DNA of 48,466 bases from Saprospiraceae bacterium (GTDB taxonomy: Bacteria; Bacteroidota; Bacteroidia; Chitinophagales; Saprospiraceae). This document shows, piece by piece, positions 1 to 8,745 of the stretch. The position numbers were made by a program, and so were the translations under genes. Under the pieces are notes generated by a model. That model was not told where the DNA came from. It worked only from the letters and a program-made list of their open reading frames with translations, and searched no databases. The stretch lies in the NCBI GenBank assembly GCA_027488135.1, contig JAIYCH010000096.1, positions 1-48,466 of the forward strand, given 5' to 3'. Numbering within the stretch: the stretch's first letter is position 1; every line of letters begins with the position of its first letter.

Positions 1-458
1 ACAGCTTTTGTGATGCCAATAACACCATTTTCACCAATAACACCTTGATTTTCTGTAATTCCTGATTTACTCCCTTTGTTTAGAGAGAGAAAATTATTCC
101 TTAAAGAAATAGAATTATTGACGACCCTGGCGGAAATAAGATTGAATATCTGATTTTCTGAGACGTTTAATGGTAAGTCTTCGGGTTTTGCCCCTTGTTT
201 TTCTGCAAGGTTAAATAACTTAGATTTTAGTTTAGCATTTTCTTTAAGGAGAATATTATTTTGTTCTTTTAAGGAAAAATAACTACGGATATTGCTTGCC
301 TGACCAGCTATAGTTCCAGAAATAACATTTACTGAATTATGGTAAATCTTTGCCTGAGAATCATTAAACGTGATAATAAGGTAGAAGCTAATCCCTTCTA
401 ACAACAGAAAAAGGATAAGATTTCCTAATTCGGAAAAAACCTTTGACCTTGGAAGCAT
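1..458 (-). CDS. mreC: Rod shape-determining protein MreC, N-terminal part (cut by window edge)
   Basis: The reading frame opens with an ATG at 458 and stays open to the window edge, giving about 152 residues. Residues 1-8 (MLPRSKVF) are followed by a single membrane segment at about 11-30 (LILFLLLEGISFYLIITFN). A coiled-coil-like stretch then contains SLKEQNNILLKENAKL, and the start of the beta-rich periplasmic domain includes KGSKSGITENQGV. This order is typical of MreC, the inner-membrane scaffold that links cytoplasmic MreB filaments to the wall elongation machinery. It lies 35 bases downstream of mreB on the same strand, the classic mreBC order, so both are probably one transcript. The C-terminal half lies outside the window. 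Confidence 0.9.
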   Translation of the reverse strand, partial: MLPRSKVFSELGNLILFLLLEGISFYLIITFNDSQAKIYHNSVNVISGTIAGQASNIRSYFSLKEQNNILLKENAKLKSKLFNLAEKQGAKPEDLPLNVSENQIFNLISARVVNNSISLRNNFLSLNKGSKSGITENQGVIGENGVIGITKA

Positions 459-493
459 AAGCAATAATGAATACTAACCGTATTCTGGTTTAT

Positions 494-1525
494 TTAAACA
501 CTTTTCCGATCAATTAAAAAAGTATATCGATCCGTTTCTTTTAAGGCAATACCTGTACCACGAACAACGGCACGCAAGGGATCATCGGCCACTTGTACAT
601 TAAGTTTAGTTTTCATTTCCAACCTTTTATCCAAACCACGAAGGAGAGCTCCACCGCCGGTTAGATACAGACCTTTTTTATAAATATCAGAGGCTAACTC
701 TGGAGGTGTAGCCTCCAAAGCTTTAAGTACGGCATCTTCAATTTTTGAAATAGATTTATCCAAAGCAGAGGCTATCTCGCGATAGGAAACTTTTATTTGG
801 CGGGGAATCCCTGTCATTAAATCCCTTCCGTTTACCGCATAATCTTCAGGTGGATTTTCAAGTTCGTGAAGGGCAGAACCAACATTAATTTTAACTTGTT
901 CAGCCGTTCGTTCACCAATGAGGATATTATGTTGTCTTTTCATATACTGAATAATATCACCCGTCAGCTCGTCTCCGGCAATACGAATAGATTGGTCACA
1001 AACGATTCCTGACAAAGCAATAACAGCAATTTCAGTAGTACCTCCTCCAATATCAATAATCATGTTACCTGAGGGTTCTTCCACATCGAGACCAATTCCC
1101 AAAGCAGCAGCCATCGGTTCATGTATAAGATATGTTTCTTTGGAATCAACGTGATCAGCAGAATCAAAAACAGCTCTTTTTTCAACTTCTGTAATTCCTG
1201 AAGGGATACAAATAACCATTTTCAAATGGGAAAAAAAGCGTTTTCTTTGGCCAATCATATTAATCATGCCCTCGATCATGCTTTCAGCAGCTTGAAAATC
1301 AGCGATTACACCATCCTTCAGGGGACGAATGGTTTTTATGTCATCATGCGTCTTTTCATGCATGTTCATTGCTTTTGTGCCAACCGCAATAGTTAATCCA
1401 GTTTTTCGGTTAATGGCAACAATAGAAGGCTGATCAACAACGACTTCGCCGTTTTGAATAATTAACGTGTTGGCAGTTCCTAAATCTATAGCCAACTCTT
1501 GACGAAAAAAACTGAAGAAGCCCAT
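494..1525 (-). CDS. mreB: Rod shape-determining protein MreB (bacterial actin)
   Basis: The 343-residue product is a full-length MreB, the actin-like ATPase that forms membrane-bound filaments and steers lateral wall synthesis. The actin-fold signatures are present in order: phosphate-1 loop at 13-20 (IDLGTANT), EPMAAALG at 136-143, phosphate-2 loop at 157-168 (IDIGGGTTEIAV) and the adenosine motif at 285-298 (GLYLTGGGALLRGL). The N-terminus MGFFSFFRQE is short and hydrophobic, as in MreB proteins that bind membrane directly. The ATG at 1525 places the phosphate loop at the usual distance. mreC follows on the same strand. A TAATTTTG box at 1579-1586 could serve as the promoter. Confidence 0.97.
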   Translation of the reverse strand: MGFFSFFRQELAIDLGTANTLIIQNGEVVVDQPSIVAINRKTGLTIAVGTKAMNMHEKTHDDIKTIRPLKDGVIADFQAAESMIEGMINMIGQRKRFFSHLKMVICIPSGITEVEKRAVFDSADHVDSKETYLIHEPMAAALGIGLDVEEPSGNMIIDIGGGTTEIAVIALSGIVCDQSIRIAGDELTGDIIQYMKRQHNILIGERTAEQVKINVGSALHELENPPEDYAVNGRDLMTGIPRQIKVSYREIASALDKSISKIEDAVLKALEATPPELASDIYKKGLYLTGGGALLRGLDKRLEMKTKLNVQVADDPLRAVVRGTGIALKETDRYTFLIDRKSV

Positions 1526-1578
1526 TTTGTAATTTTATAGCAATAACCTATTTTCTAATAAAAAAGTACAATTAATTG

Positions 1579-1586
1579 CAAAATTA
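1579..1586 (-). promoter_or_regulatory. Candidate -7 promoter box for mreB
   Basis: Read on the minus strand the bases are TAATTTTG, an exact match to the TAnnTTTG -7 consensus of Bacteroidota. Transcription would start near 1572, leaving a leader of about 47 bases before mreB. No TTTG stands at the usual distance of about 19 bases upstream; the nearest is 13 bases away. The call rests on the -7 box and its position alone. Confidence 0.35.
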
Positions 1587-1613
1587 ATAATAATTCCATC
1601 AAAATAAGATATT

Positions 1614-2891
1614 TTAAGGTGTAACCCGCACTTCTGTGAAATTATCTTGAGAAAAATATTTATTTGCCATTTCTTGTATTTGATAAGGGGAAACGGAATT
1701 TATTTTTTCTATTTCAGTGGCATAATCTATTTTTTCTAATCCTTCCATCGCTCTTTCTCTTATAACTTCCATTGCTTGCAGTGTTCCATCTAATGCATTT
1801 AACTCAGAACCAATTAAATAGCTCTTGACCATTTTTAAAAATGAATTTGATACAGGCTTGTTTTTGAGAAGATTTATTTCTTTAAATATTTCCTTTCTCG
1901 TAGGATTTAAATAATCGGGAGATAATTCTGCATTAATCCAAAGCGACCCCACATCGGGATAAGTATCGAGGTTAGATTGAATATGATAGGTATAGCCAAG
2001 TTTTTCCCGAATATTTGTCATTAGGCGGGAGCCGAAAAACCCGCCAAGAATGGTATTCAGAACAAGCAGGGTTGGATAATCATCATGTTGTCTGACACCC
2101 GTCAGGTATCCGATATGAAGAGACGATTGCAGGGTGCCTGGTAACTTTATCTCGGTTGTACCAAAGGTAGGATTTACTTTGGGTATGACCGGAGAAGGAG
2201 GACTTTTTTTACCAATAAAGAGTTGACCTACTGTTTTATTTAACATATCTAAAAATGGTCCAGGTACATTGCCGGAAAGAAAACACTGACAAGTTTCCGT
2301 GCTATACCAGTCTGAATGATGCTTTTGAAGATCCACTTTGCTAAGATTTTCAAAAATCTCCTGATCGGAGTTCCAGCCGAAGGGATGATTTTCACCCAGC
2401 AAAATAGCAGTAAAGGATCTATAGCCAACTACGTCAGGTTTGGTTAGTTCAACTTTTAACCGGGCAACATTTCTTTGGACAAATGCGCGAATTTCCGATG
2501 TGGGGAAGGTCGGATTTTCAAGAATATCAGCTATCACAGGTAGGGCTTCCATGCCAAATCTGCTTAAACCCAACCAAGAAAAATGGGAGTAATCTAATTG
2601 CACGGGTGATTCCCATGAACTTCCCAATGTGTCCATTTTTTCAGCAAAGGCTTTTCCTGAATATTGTGAGCTACCCTCTTTCAACATCGACGCGGTGGCT
2701 CTGGCTGCCATTCGTTTGTGTTCGTGTTGCCTACCTACATTAAAGCAAATATCTAATCGCAATGCCTCAGTTTCCGAGCCATGAAGAATGGTAACAGGAA
2801 GGCCGTTATCTAAAAATATTTTTTCACTTTCGGGAAGTTTTACCCCTGAAATGGTACTTACACGAGGCGATCTCCTTCTATTTAAACTCAT
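1614..2891 (-). CDS. Peptidase M16 family protein lacking the zinc motif (non-catalytic type subunit)
   Basis: The 425-residue product has the two-domain layout of the short M16B insulinase-like proteins. The N-terminal domain should carry the inverted zinc motif HxxEH, but the aligned place (residues 64-68) reads RATAS, so both histidines and the glutamate are gone. The C-terminal domain keeps the IREKLGYTY stretch, which holds the Arg/Tyr pair used for substrate binding. In heterodimeric M16B peptidases one subunit carries HxxEH and the other the Arg/Tyr pair; this looks like the second kind. The zinc subunit is often encoded next door but is not in this window. No signal peptide is visible (MSLNRRRSPR start), so it may be cytoplasmic. 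Substrate unknown. Confidence 0.8.
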   Translation of the reverse strand: MSLNRRRSPRVSTISGVKLPESEKIFLDNGLPVTILHGSETEALRLDICFNVGRQHEHKRMAARATASMLKEGSSQYSGKAFAEKMDTLGSSWESPVQLDYSHFSWLGLSRFGMEALPVIADILENPTFPTSEIRAFVQRNVARLKVELTKPDVVGYRSFTAILLGENHPFGWNSDQEIFENLSKVDLQKHHSDWYSTETCQCFLSGNVPGPFLDMLNKTVGQLFIGKKSPPSPVIPKVNPTFGTTEIKLPGTLQSSLHIGYLTGVRQHDDYPTLLVLNTILGGFFGSRLMTNIREKLGYTYHIQSNLDTYPDVGSLWINAELSPDYLNPTRKEIFKEINLLKNKPVSNSFLKMVKSYLIGSELNALDGTLQAMEVIRERAMEGLEKIDYATEIEKINSVSPYQIQEMANKYFSQDNFTEVRVTP

Positions 2892-3004
2892 TCCCTATTT
2901 TTTATGGTGTCAAAGTTAACAGGGTTTAGATAGATTATGACAGGACGCAGAAAAAAGTTACAATTACCATAAAATTTGGCTATTTTTACATCAAAGAAAA
3001 TAAA

Positions 3005-4120
3005 ATGAAATTTAGCATATCTTCCTCCGAGTTGCTTAAGCAATTACAAATTGCTGTTGGCACCATTTCCTCGAATCCTTCCTCCGCTATCATGGAAGGT
3101 TTTTTATTTTCCATCCAGGATAGTGTCCTGACGATATCAGCCACGGATAATGAAACAGCTATTTCAACGGAAATGGATGTTATGGCTGATTTTAATGGGA
3201 AAGTGGCCATTCCTGGAAAAATCTTGATGGATACCCTTAAGGCATTGCCCGCTCAGCCTATTACCTTTCAAATAGATGATAAAAATTTCGGTATCGAAAT
3301 AACTTCAGCCTATGGAAAGTATAAACTCGCCGGTGAAAATGGAGCTGATTTTCCTGCCATTCCAACGCCTGATGAAGTAGAAGCGGTGAGCCTTTCCGGT
3401 CTGGCCCTGCTTCAGGGTATTTCTAAAACTATTTTTGCAACTAGCACTGATGATTTACGACCAGCAATGATGGGCGTCTATTTTCAAATTGATACGAATA
3501 AAATTTCTATGGTGGCAACTGATGCTCATAAACTGGTTCGTTATGTTTGCACCGATATAACAAGTTCGGTAACTTCTTCTTTTATAATGCCTAAGAAGGC
3601 CCTGAATCTTTTAAAAACAGTGGTTCCTTCCGATGCTGAAATTATCCTTTCGTTTAATAAAAGCTACGCATTTTTTACCTTCAATAAAATAAAATTGGTT
3701 TGTCGTCTGATCGATAATAAATATCCTGATTATAACGCGGTTATCCCTGTCGATAATCCCCTCAGTGTTCAGATTTCAAGACATGATTTTCAAAATTCTC
3801 TTAAAAGAATTGCCATTTACGCCAATAAAACAACCAATCAGGTAGTGCTGAATATTACCAAAGGTAGTATGACCGTTTCAGCACAAGATTTAGATTTTTC
3901 TAATGAGGCCATTGAACAGCTTCCTTGTAACTATGACGGATCTCCCCTGGTTATTGCTTTTAATGCTAAATTTATGGCGGAAATGTTAGGTGTGTTAGAT
4001 TCTGAAGAGGTGTTGCTGGAATTATCTACTCCCTCAAGAGCGGGTCTTATGTTTCCATCAGAGCAAAAGGAGGGTACAGACATTTTAATGTTGGTAATGC
4101 CTGTGATGCTAAGTAACTAA
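3005..4120 (+). CDS. dnaN: DNA polymerase III subunit beta (sliding clamp)
   Basis: The 371-residue length and sequence fit the beta clamp, a dimeric ring that tethers DNA polymerase III to DNA. The N-terminus MKFSISSSELLKQLQ opens the first of three similar domains of about 120 residues. FQIDTNKISMVATDAHKLV (about 160-180) is the well-conserved middle-domain signature, and the C-terminus ending MLVMPVML matches the usual clamp ending in a PM(R/V)L-like tail. The gene heads a plus-strand run in which the next reading frame overlaps its stop by one base (TAATG). dnaA is not next to it, which is normal in Bacteroidota, so there is no sign of an origin here. Confidence 0.97.
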   Translation: MKFSISSSELLKQLQIAVGTISSNPSSAIMEGFLFSIQDSVLTISATDNETAISTEMDVMADFNGKVAIPGKILMDTLKALPAQPITFQIDDKNFGIEITSAYGKYKLAGENGADFPAIPTPDEVEAVSLSGLALLQGISKTIFATSTDDLRPAMMGVYFQIDTNKISMVATDAHKLVRYVCTDITSSVTSSFIMPKKALNLLKTVVPSDAEIILSFNKSYAFFTFNKIKLVCRLIDNKYPDYNAVIPVDNPLSVQISRHDFQNSLKRIAIYANKTTNQVVLNITKGSMTVSAQDLDFSNEAIEQLPCNYDGSPLVIAFNAKFMAEMLGVLDSEEVLLELSTPSRAGLMFPSEQKEGTDILMLVMPVMLSN

Positions 4121-4617
4121 TGAAATTAGCCTTCAATATATATAGCCTTGGTTTCCTTGTTTTTTGTGCTGTTGTAAGTTGTAAAAAGAATGAACGTATT
4201 GAAGACAATCAGGAACTGACAGGCATGGTTTCTTCGGAAAATTTTATACAACAATACCAACAATGGTTAGATGTAAATGATTTTGAAAAAGCAGAGAAAT
4301 GTGCAACAGAAGAGGAAAAATTAAGGTTAAATGATTTAAAGAAGTTTGTGTTTAAAACACAAGAAACATTGGATTCTTCTTTGCTAAAGACATCATTCCT
4401 TGCTATAAATTGCTTACCAAAAGGGGAACACACTATTTGTGTTTGTAAAATGAAAGATCAGTTCGAAATATATGATAATACGTTTTATTTAAAAAAATCG
4501 TCAGGTAAATGGTTAATGGACGCTCCTCCTGAAGAAGCACAAATTTATCAGGACGAAGAACTTCAAAAAATTATTGACAGTATTTTTTTAACGATGGAAA
4601 ATAAATTCCAGCAATGA
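4120..4617 (+). CDS. Small lipoprotein of unknown function
   Basis: The 165-residue product starts with a lipoprotein signal: MKLAFNIYSLGFLVFCAVVSC ends in a lipobox with the acceptor Cys at residue 21, followed by KKNERIEDNQ, so it should be lipidated and held in the envelope. The mature part is acidic and lysine-rich with no domain that I recognise. It has a run of paired charged residues around EKAEKCATEEEKLRL and a tryptophan near SSGKWLMDAPPEEA. The size and pattern resemble small lipoproteins with an NTF2-like fold, but I cannot show this. The ATG overlaps the dnaN stop by one base, and nadD starts 9 bases after its stop, so it belongs to the dnaN-nadD-porZ transcript. Confidence 0.75.
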   Translation: MKLAFNIYSLGFLVFCAVVSCKKNERIEDNQELTGMVSSENFIQQYQQWLDVNDFEKAEKCATEEEKLRLNDLKKFVFKTQETLDSSLLKTSFLAINCLPKGEHTICVCKMKDQFEIYDNTFYLKKSSGKWLMDAPPEEAQIYQDEELQKIIDSIFLTMENKFQQ

Positions 4618-4626
4618 TGTCGATCT

Positions 4627-5208
4627 ATGAAAGTTGGCCTTTTCTTTGGTTCTTTCAATCCTATTCATAACGGCCATCTGGTTATAGCAGAATTTATGGC
4701 TACACAAACTGATCTCGACGAGGTGTGGTTTGTTGTCTCTCCCCACAATCCTTTGAAAAATAAAAAATCATTAGCCAATGATTACGATCGCTTGGCCTGG
4801 GTTCAAGATGCTATTGCCGATAATCCGCAATTTAAGGCTTCTTCCATTGAGTTTACCCTGCCACAACCGTCATTCACCATAGTTACCTTAGCTGTGTTGA
4901 AGGAAAAATTTCCCGACAAAAGCTTTCATCTTATTATGGGTGGAGATTCATTGCTTAGTTTACCTAAATGGAAAAATGCTGATATCATATTGAGAGATTT
5001 TCCCATTTACGTTTACTCAAGACCCGATTATGAAACGGCGCCAATGGAGGAAAATACTAAGGTTAGGATTTTTAAAAATGTTCCTCAAATGAATATTTCT
5101 GCCAGCTATATAAGACAATGCATAAAAGCCGGTTTTTCTATTCGTTATCTTGTTCCTGATACAGTTTTTAATGCCATACCTGCCTCAACGAATTTTAAAA
5201 ACGCTTAG
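4627..5208 (+). CDS. nadD: Nicotinate-nucleotide adenylyltransferase
   Basis: The 193-residue product is NadD, which transfers AMP from ATP to nicotinate mononucleotide to make deamido-NAD in NAD synthesis. The nucleotidyltransferase signature GSFNPIHNGH lies at residues 8-17, with the catalytic HxGH-type pair H14/H17. MGGDSLLSLPKW in the middle matches the substrate-binding loop of the family, and NISASYIRQ near the C-terminus is the second nucleotide-binding motif (SxTxxR type). The length is normal. It sits between a small lipoprotein and porZ with gaps of 9 and 4 bases, so it is translated from the same message. Confidence 0.95.
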   Translation: MKVGLFFGSFNPIHNGHLVIAEFMATQTDLDEVWFVVSPHNPLKNKKSLANDYDRLAWVQDAIADNPQFKASSIEFTLPQPSFTIVTLAVLKEKFPDKSFHLIMGGDSLLSLPKWKNADIILRDFPIYVYSRPDYETAPMEENTKVRIFKNVPQMNISASYIRQCIKAGFSIRYLVPDTVFNAIPASTNFKNA

Positions 5209-5212
5209 CCCA

Positions 5213-7594
5213 ATGTATAGTAACCCCAGATTATCAATCCTTTTTCTTCTATTTTTGTTTTACGGGTTTCAACTCCACAGTCAAGATACCTCAAGATTAA
5301 GAATACTGGAATGGCAGAGTCTATTTCCACTGCGGCAAGGGCAACAAGTAACGCAAAGCGAAAATAAAATATTTTATATCGCTTCTCAATCTATAGTTTC
5401 CATTGATAAATCTGATTTTTCAATGGAACAATTTGATAAATCGAGTGGATTGAGCGATGTAAAGTTGAAATTTATACAGTTTAATACCTTTAGAAAGGAA
5501 CTAATCATTGCTTATCAGGATGGTGTTTTTGATATAATGGATCAAAAAGGTAGGGTGGTTAGTCTGCCTCAAATCAGAAATTTTAAAAATTTCACAGGAG
5601 ATAAATCGATAAATCAACTTTATTTAGCTGCAGGTGATTTGTTATTGATTGCGACCCAATATGGTGTTTCAGCCTTAAATTTGGCTAAAAGGGAATTCTC
5701 CTTTTCTGTATTTACTGGTTTACCTGTTAAAAATGTTATTCTTCATAAAGGATTTATTTACGCAGCTACAGAGAAAGGTTTATACCGTATTGAGGCAAAT
5801 CACGCTAATCCGGAGAATTTTAATCAATGGAAATGGTTGAAAATGGAAGACGGGTTTCCCTCTGGATTTTGTTCTGCTCTCGGCATTTTTAAAGGTAGTT
5901 TACATTTTAATATTGGTAACGTCTTGTTTAAATACGATGAAAATATTAAAAGGTCTAAGGAGGTATTCACCTACTCACATCAGAATTTATTATTTTTAAA
6001 TGGTAATGGAGCGCAATTGTTAGCGGGGTATAGATGTTCAGATAATTCGTGTAATCAAGACGAAATTGTTATAGTTAAAGAAGATATGCCTTCCGCTAAA
6101 ATTCCAGGGAACTGCATAGGCAGATTGCAAAATATTGTCCAGGAGGAAAATGGAAGAATTTGGTTTGGCGACGAATTTCAGGATTTCAGGTATATGGACA
6201 AAATTACAGATGGCCAATGTAAAAGATTTTCACTTAATTCGCCCTTTTCAGCCTCATCCAGATGGCTGACGATTTCACCGGAAGGCGTGTTATGGCTCGC
6301 GTCAGGGGGGGTGACTCAAAATTTTGGATATCGGTTTTTGGATCATGGATTCGCTTCATTAAAAGAGGGTACCTGGCGTATTTACAATAGATTTAATACG
6401 CCTGCTATGTTAGGTGAAAATACGAATTCACCAGACGATGATTTGTATGATATCATTACCATGGCCGTGCATCCTACCAATGGCAAGGTATATGCTGGTT
6501 CTTTCCTGGAAGGATTATTACAAATGGATGGAGAAAAAATAGTCCGGTTCGATGAAAAAAATTCTTCGCTGAATAATACGGTTGGAGACGCTATTCGAAC
6601 CAGGGTCAGTGGATTAGCTTTTGATAAAGATAAAAATTTGTGGATTGCTAACCATCTGGCAGAGAAGCCCATATCTGTATTAACGGATAAAGGGGAGTGG
6701 CAATCCTTTAAACCTAATTGCGCGGAAACCCAACTTCACCAGGTAGGAATAGATGGTAATGGATTCAAATGGTTTGTTTCTTCATCTTCCTCAAATGGCG
6801 CATTGGTTTTTGACGCAGGTGACTTGAAAAATCCTTCCGACGATCGTTGTAGGTTAATTAATACCAACACAAGCAGACTTCCTACCAATCAGGTAAATTG
6901 TTTAGCCGTTGACAGAGAGGGATATGTTTGGTTGGGTACGGCAAAGGGTATTATTATTTTTGAATGTGGAGGTAGTATTTTTGATAATAATTGTAAAGGT
7001 GAGTTGAGAATTGTAGAACAAGACGGTTTCCTCGATTATCTGCTATCTACAGAGGAAATTTTATCCATTGCTGTTGATGGCGGAAACAGAAAATGGATCG
7101 GAACAAAAAATGGATTATTTATCCTTTCTGCCGATGGACGTAAAACGGTAGGTCGTTTTAATACCTTAAATTCACCATTGCCGGGTAATTCCGTTCAGGC
7201 AATTACTATAGACGCCAAGACAGGTAAAGCTTACATTGGGACAGAGAATGGATTGGTTGTTTTACAAAGTGAGGCTGTGGAGGCTAAAATTTTTCATTTA
7301 GGAAAAAAGATGGAAATTTATCCTAACCCAGTTCCCCCCTCTTTTTCTGGTCCTGTAGCTATAAGAGGTTTGGCAAGAGATGCGATAATCAAAATTTCGG
7401 ATATAAATGGGAAATTAGTATTTGAAACGAAGGCGGTTGGAGGCCAGGCTTTATGGTATGGGAAAGATTTTCAGGGAAATAACGTAAGTTCAGGTGTTTA
7501 TCTTGTTTTTAGTACCTCCAATCCTTCTTTAATAGGGTTTAGTAACCCGGACACTTCTGTGGGTAAGATAGTATGGATAGGAAGGGAGGAGTAA
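5213..7594 (+). CDS. porZ: Type IX secretion system protein PorZ
   Basis: From the ATG at 5213 the product has 793 residues and begins with a clean signal peptide (MYSNPRLSILFLLFLFYGFQ, cleaved after LHSQ). An in-frame ATG at 5150 would lie inside nadD and spoil the signal peptide. The N-terminal part (W-QSLFPLRQGQQVTQSE, FDKSSGLSDVKLKFIQF, ELIIAYQDGVFDIMD) matches the PorZ beta-propeller family. Later blades resemble two-component-regulator propeller repeats (AVDREGYVWLGTAKGIIIF, AVDGGNRKWIGTKNGLFIL). The C-terminus (YPNPVPPSFSG to SSGVYLVFS) is a type IX sorting-like beta domain. PorZ belongs to the surface attachment complex with PorU, PorV and PorQ, which anchors cargo to lipopolysaccharide. 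None of those partners is in the window. Confidence 0.85.
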   Translation: MYSNPRLSILFLLFLFYGFQLHSQDTSRLRILEWQSLFPLRQGQQVTQSENKIFYIASQSIVSIDKSDFSMEQFDKSSGLSDVKLKFIQFNTFRKELIIAYQDGVFDIMDQKGRVVSLPQIRNFKNFTGDKSINQLYLAAGDLLLIATQYGVSALNLAKREFSFSVFTGLPVKNVILHKGFIYAATEKGLYRIEANHANPENFNQWKWLKMEDGFPSGFCSALGIFKGSLHFNIGNVLFKYDENIKRSKEVFTYSHQNLLFLNGNGAQLLAGYRCSDNSCNQDEIVIVKEDMPSAKIPGNCIGRLQNIVQEENGRIWFGDEFQDFRYMDKITDGQCKRFSLNSPFSASSRWLTISPEGVLWLASGGVTQNFGYRFLDHGFASLKEGTWRIYNRFNTPAMLGENTNSPDDDLYDIITMAVHPTNGKVYAGSFLEGLLQMDGEKIVRFDEKNSSLNNTVGDAIRTRVSGLAFDKDKNLWIANHLAEKPISVLTDKGEWQSFKPNCAETQLHQVGIDGNGFKWFVSSSSSNGALVFDAGDLKNPSDDRCRLINTNTSRLPTNQVNCLAVDREGYVWLGTAKGIIIFECGGSIFDNNCKGELRIVEQDGFLDYLLSTEEILSIAVDGGNRKWIGTKNGLFILSADGRKTVGRFNTLNSPLPGNSVQAITIDAKTGKAYIGTENGLVVLQSEAVEAKIFHLGKKMEIYPNPVPPSFSGPVAIRGLARDAIIKISDINGKLVFETKAVGGQALWYGKDFQGNNVSSGVYLVFSTSNPSLIGFSNPDTSVGKIVWIGREE

Positions 7595-7595
7595 C

Positions 7596-8738
7596 CTATT
7601 CATTTGAAAGATTTGAGGCTTCAATTATTTCTTCGTAATATTCTTCATAAATTGGAAGAATATTATTTATGTCAAACCGTCTTGCCTGAGCAAGCGCCTG
7701 GGTTCTAAAAGTGGTCAATGTTTCCTCGCTACTTAAAATAGTTATGGCATTTTTAGCCATATCATTTACATCGCCGATATCGCTGACAAAACCAGTTACT
7801 CCGTGAATATTTACTTCTGGAATACCCCCTGCATTGGTAGAAATGACAGGCACTTCGCAGGCCATGGCTTCAAGAGCTGCTAATCCAAAAGATTCTTTTT
7901 CAGAGGTTAACAAGAAGAGATCTGAAACAGCCAAAAGTTCTTCAATGGCATCTTGCTTTCCTAAAAACCTAATTTGGTCGCCCAGGCCGAGGCTTCGCGA
8001 ATAAGATTCTGCATTCCAACGTTCTGGTCCATCACCAATAAGCAACAATTTAGAAGCTAATTGTTCATTCACTTTGGCAAAAACTGAAATAACATCTTCT
8101 ACTCTTTTTACTTTCCTGAAATTACTTACATGAATAAGAATCCTCTCGTTATCCAATGCTATGGCCTTTCGAAAATGTTCTTTATTGCTCCGTTTAAATC
8201 TGTCGAAATCTATAAAATTAGGTATTACCCTAATATCCTTTTTGATATTAAAATAATCATACGTCTGTTGTTTTAAATGGTCAGAAACTGCGGTAACCCC
8301 ATCAGATTTGTTAATGGAAAACTCAATAACAGGTTTGAAGGCACTATTATTACCAACGAGCGTAATATCGGTACCATGAAGTGTTGTGATAACCGGAACA
8401 TATCGACCTTCGCTTAGCAGTATTTTTTTTGCCATATAGGCGACGGCGGCATGAGGAATGGCATAGTGAACATGGAGTAAATCCAGGTTTTCGAAACGCA
8501 CTACATCAACCATTTTTCCTGCCAACGCTGTTTCGTAGGGAGGAAATTCAAACAATGGATAATCAGAAGTATCTACTTCATGATAAAAGACATTTTCCTG
8601 AAAATGTCCAAGCCTTGCCGGTCGACGATAGGTAATAAAGTGTATTTGATGACCTTTACGTGCTAATCCAAGTCCCAGCTCCGTTGCGATAACGCCACTT
8701 CCTCCGTAAGTTGGGTAACAAACAATTCCAATTTTCAT
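7596..8738 (-). CDS. bshA: N-acetyl-alpha-D-glucosaminyl L-malate synthase BshA
   Basis: The 380-residue GT4-fold glycosyltransferase matches BshA, which joins UDP-GlcNAc and L-malate in the first step of bacillithiol synthesis. The N-terminus MKIGIVCYPTYGGSGVIATE and the stretch FPPYETALAGKMVDVV are characteristic. TTLHGTDITLVGNN (about 139-152) forms the malate/acceptor side, and KESFGLAALEAMACEVPVIS is the UDP-sugar binding E-x7-E motif. The length equals other BshA proteins. It converges tail to tail with porZ (one base apart) and is the second gene after the type IX cargo gene on the minus strand, with a gap of 7 bases. bshB and bshC are not in the window. Confidence 0.92.
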   Translation of the reverse strand: MKIGIVCYPTYGGSGVIATELGLGLARKGHQIHFITYRRPARLGHFQENVFYHEVDTSDYPLFEFPPYETALAGKMVDVVRFENLDLLHVHYAIPHAAVAYMAKKILLSEGRYVPVITTLHGTDITLVGNNSAFKPVIEFSINKSDGVTAVSDHLKQQTYDYFNIKKDIRVIPNFIDFDRFKRSNKEHFRKAIALDNERILIHVSNFRKVKRVEDVISVFAKVNEQLASKLLLIGDGPERWNAESYSRSLGLGDQIRFLGKQDAIEELLAVSDLFLLTSEKESFGLAALEAMACEVPVISTNAGGIPEVNIHGVTGFVSDIGDVNDMAKNAITILSSEETLTTFRTQALAQARRFDINNILPIYEEYYEEIIEASNLSNE

Positions 8739-8745
8739 GCTGCCT

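Noticed and set aside
2892-3004. Replication origin next to dnaN
   Set aside because: There is no dnaA nearby, and no cluster of DnaA boxes could be seen in the 113-base gap.
2986-3210. Minus-strand frame of 74 codons opposite the dnaN start
   Set aside because: It is a shadow of dnaN in another frame, with no domain and no spacing of its own.
5150-5212. Upstream ATG for porZ at 5150
   Set aside because: It lies inside nadD and would put 21 extra residues before a well-formed signal peptide; ATG 5213 fits better.
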